From assembly GCF_000519185.1 (NCBI RefSeq), contig NZ_JAFA01000010.1:210785-274784 (forward strand): a stretch of DNA of 64,000 bases. Direction: 5' to 3'. Each line of letters starts with the position of its first letter. Position 1 is the stretch's first letter. The DNA comes from Paraburkholderia nodosa DSM 21604. Its GTDB lineage: Bacteria; Pseudomonadota; Gammaproteobacteria; Burkholderiales; Burkholderiaceae. The notes below the pieces were generated by a model that did not search any database, had not been told where the DNA came from, and saw only the letters and a program-made list of their open reading frames with translations. A program made the translations under genes and the position numbers. Positions 63,128 to 64,000 of this stretch are shown here, in pieces.

Positions 63128-63155
63128 GCGAGGGCCAGCACGCGCTGGCCTTCGC
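63128..63155 (+). terminator. Strong hairpin after the pentapeptide gene
   Basis: GCGAGGGCCAGC (63128-63139) pairs with GCTGGCCTTCGC (63144-63155) as a 12-bp stem with one G·U pair and the tetraloop ACGC. It begins five bases after the stop codon. The following TTGCG is not a true T-run, so termination may be partial. Confidence 0.5.
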
Positions 63156-63229
63156 TTGCGATCCCCACGGCAACGCCAGCCGGGAACTCCCATTGCGCTA
63201 CGAAGAAACGCAACTTACAGGAGCTCGAC

Positions 63230-64000
63230 ATGCACTGGCGTCATTTAGCGCCTGGTTCGCTCATAGCCGCGGCACTCTCATTACCCATTGCGTGGGGTGC
63301 GAATGACGACCAGCACATGAATCGGCCGAACGACCTTCATACTGCCACCCCGATCAAGCACCTGGTCGTGATCTATGGCGAGAACGTCTCGTTCGATCAC
63401 TACTTTGCGACCTATCCGCATGCGGCGAATCCCTCCGACGAACCGGCGTTCAACGCACTGCCCGGTACGCCCAGGGTGAATGGCCTCTCAGGGTCGCTCC
63501 TCTCCAGAAATCCGAATGCCACGAATCCGGCCAACGGGGCGGGCGCAGCGAACCCGTTCCGCATCGACCGTACGCAGGCGGCCACCGCCGACCAGGATCA
63601 CGCCTATGCGGCAGAACAGCAAGCCTACGACAACGGCGCGGTCGACCTGTTCCCGAAGTACACGGGTAAAGGGACGAGCAACAGCGCCAGTGAGTCTGGA
63701 AGCAATCGCGAGGTGATGGGCTATTACGACGGCAACACGGTCACTGCGCTGTGGAACTACGCGCAGCGCTTCGCGATGAGCGACAACGCCTGGTCGTCGA
63801 CCTATGGCCCCTCGACGCCGGGCGCCCTGGAGGTGGTCTCGGGTCAAACCAACGGCGTGAGACCCGTGCTGACGACGAAAAAGCCTTCGGCTCCAGGCTC
63901 CTACTACGTGAACGACGGACAGGGCGGCTTCACGCTGATCGACGACGTCGATCCCGCCTTCGACAAATGCTCGAGCAAGCGCGACACCGTCATGATGACG
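63230..64000 (+). CDS. Secreted phosphoesterase (acid phosphatase/phospholipase C superfamily), cut by window edge
   Basis: The 257 codons visible run to the right edge with no stop. A signal peptide (about 1-23, LIAAALSLPIAWGA) precedes the phosphoesterase core, which starts IKHLVVIYGENVSFDHYFATYP. E51, N52 and S54 belong to the ENxSFDHYF motif that binds the metal and supplies the nucleophile. MSDNAWSSTYGPSTPGALEVVSG (in part) also fits the AcpA/PLC-like family. It is probably exported, possibly by Tat or Sec, and releases phosphate from organic esters or phospholipids. The ATG follows CAGGAG by six bases. The remaining part lies outside the window. Confidence 0.9.
   Translation, partial: MHWRHLAPGSLIAAALSLPIAWGANDDQHMNRPNDLHTATPIKHLVVIYGENVSFDHYFATYPHAANPSDEPAFNALPGTPRVNGLSGSLLSRNPNATNPANGAGAANPFRIDRTQAATADQDHAYAAEQQAYDNGAVDLFPKYTGKGTSNSASESGSNREVMGYYDGNTVTALWNYAQRFAMSDNAWSSTYGPSTPGALEVVSGQTNGVRPVLTTKKPSAPGSYYVNDGQGGFTLIDDVDPAFDKCSSKRDTVMMT

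Overview
The window looks like a chromosome or megaplasmid segment of a high-GC betaproteobacterium in the Burkholderia sensu lato group (Paraburkholderia, Caballeronia or Burkholderia). The basis is the strong G/C bias at third codon positions, two Gram-negative porins of the 'SVTLYG' type, a 3-hydroxybutyrate-oligomer hydrolase (polyhydroxybutyrate turnover), many LacI and LysR regulators, and the family make-up in general. Genus is an inference. I saw no rRNA, tRNA, CRISPR array, insertion sequence or prophage gene. Both edges cut genes: a LacI-family regulator on the left and a secreted phosphoesterase on the right.

Layout. 1-900: 3' end of a LacI regulator, then a convergent PIN/Phd-type toxin-antitoxin pair. 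900-1830: no convincing gene, but several LacI-type palindromes. 1830-8940: a beta-glucoside uptake and hydrolysis operon on the minus strand (binding protein, two MalF/MalG-like permeases, GH1 beta-glucosidase, MalK-like ATPase), with its LacI repressor and two perfect 14-bp operators. 9160-10760: a porin gene with a terminator and a long upstream region carrying four palindromes. 11180-16540: a BON protein and a ribose/xylose-type ABC operon (binding protein, double ATPase, permease) under its own LacI repressor. 16600-21500: small exported proteins, a lipoprotein and an S10 carboxypeptidase lipoprotein. 21500-22330: an AT-richer, gene-free stretch full of hairpins. 22330-27030: a zinc-ribbon membrane protein, a TAXI binding protein and the 3HB-oligomer hydrolase. 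27050-33500: a LysR/MFS divergent pair, a BON protein, a second porin, a DUF2817 peptidase and another LysR. 33500-38400: small unknown and membrane proteins, an atypical Nramp transporter, the Kup potassium transporter and a NodL-type acetyltransferase. 38500-46150: methyltransferase, flavin monooxygenase, EamA exporter, alpha/beta hydrolase, LysR, MFS, isochorismatase-like hydrolase. 46300-53440: a complete high-affinity potassium locus (kdp). 53780-61170: an ABC exporter divergent from a TonB-dependent receptor with its own ExbB, ExbD, TonB and an AraC regulator. 61290-64000: serine/threonine dehydratase-like enzyme, pentapeptide-repeat protein, phosphoesterase.

The most unusual content is in two places. 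The kdp locus has the order F-(27-aa ORF)-A-C-B-D-E instead of FABC-DE. Its KdpD lacks the whole N-terminal KdpD/Usp sensory half, and a terminator-like hairpin sits between kdpB and kdpD. The TonB cluster is a self-contained outer-membrane import unit facing an ABC exporter whose P-loop is altered; a 44-bp imperfect palindrome lies in the intergenic region they share. Also notable are a convergent gene pair whose coding 3' ends run 175 bp into each other (EamA transporter and alpha/beta hydrolase), an Nramp protein lacking both canonical metal-site motifs, and at least six small genes of 26 to 57 codons.

All functional names come from reading translated sequence and recognising family motifs; no database search was possible.
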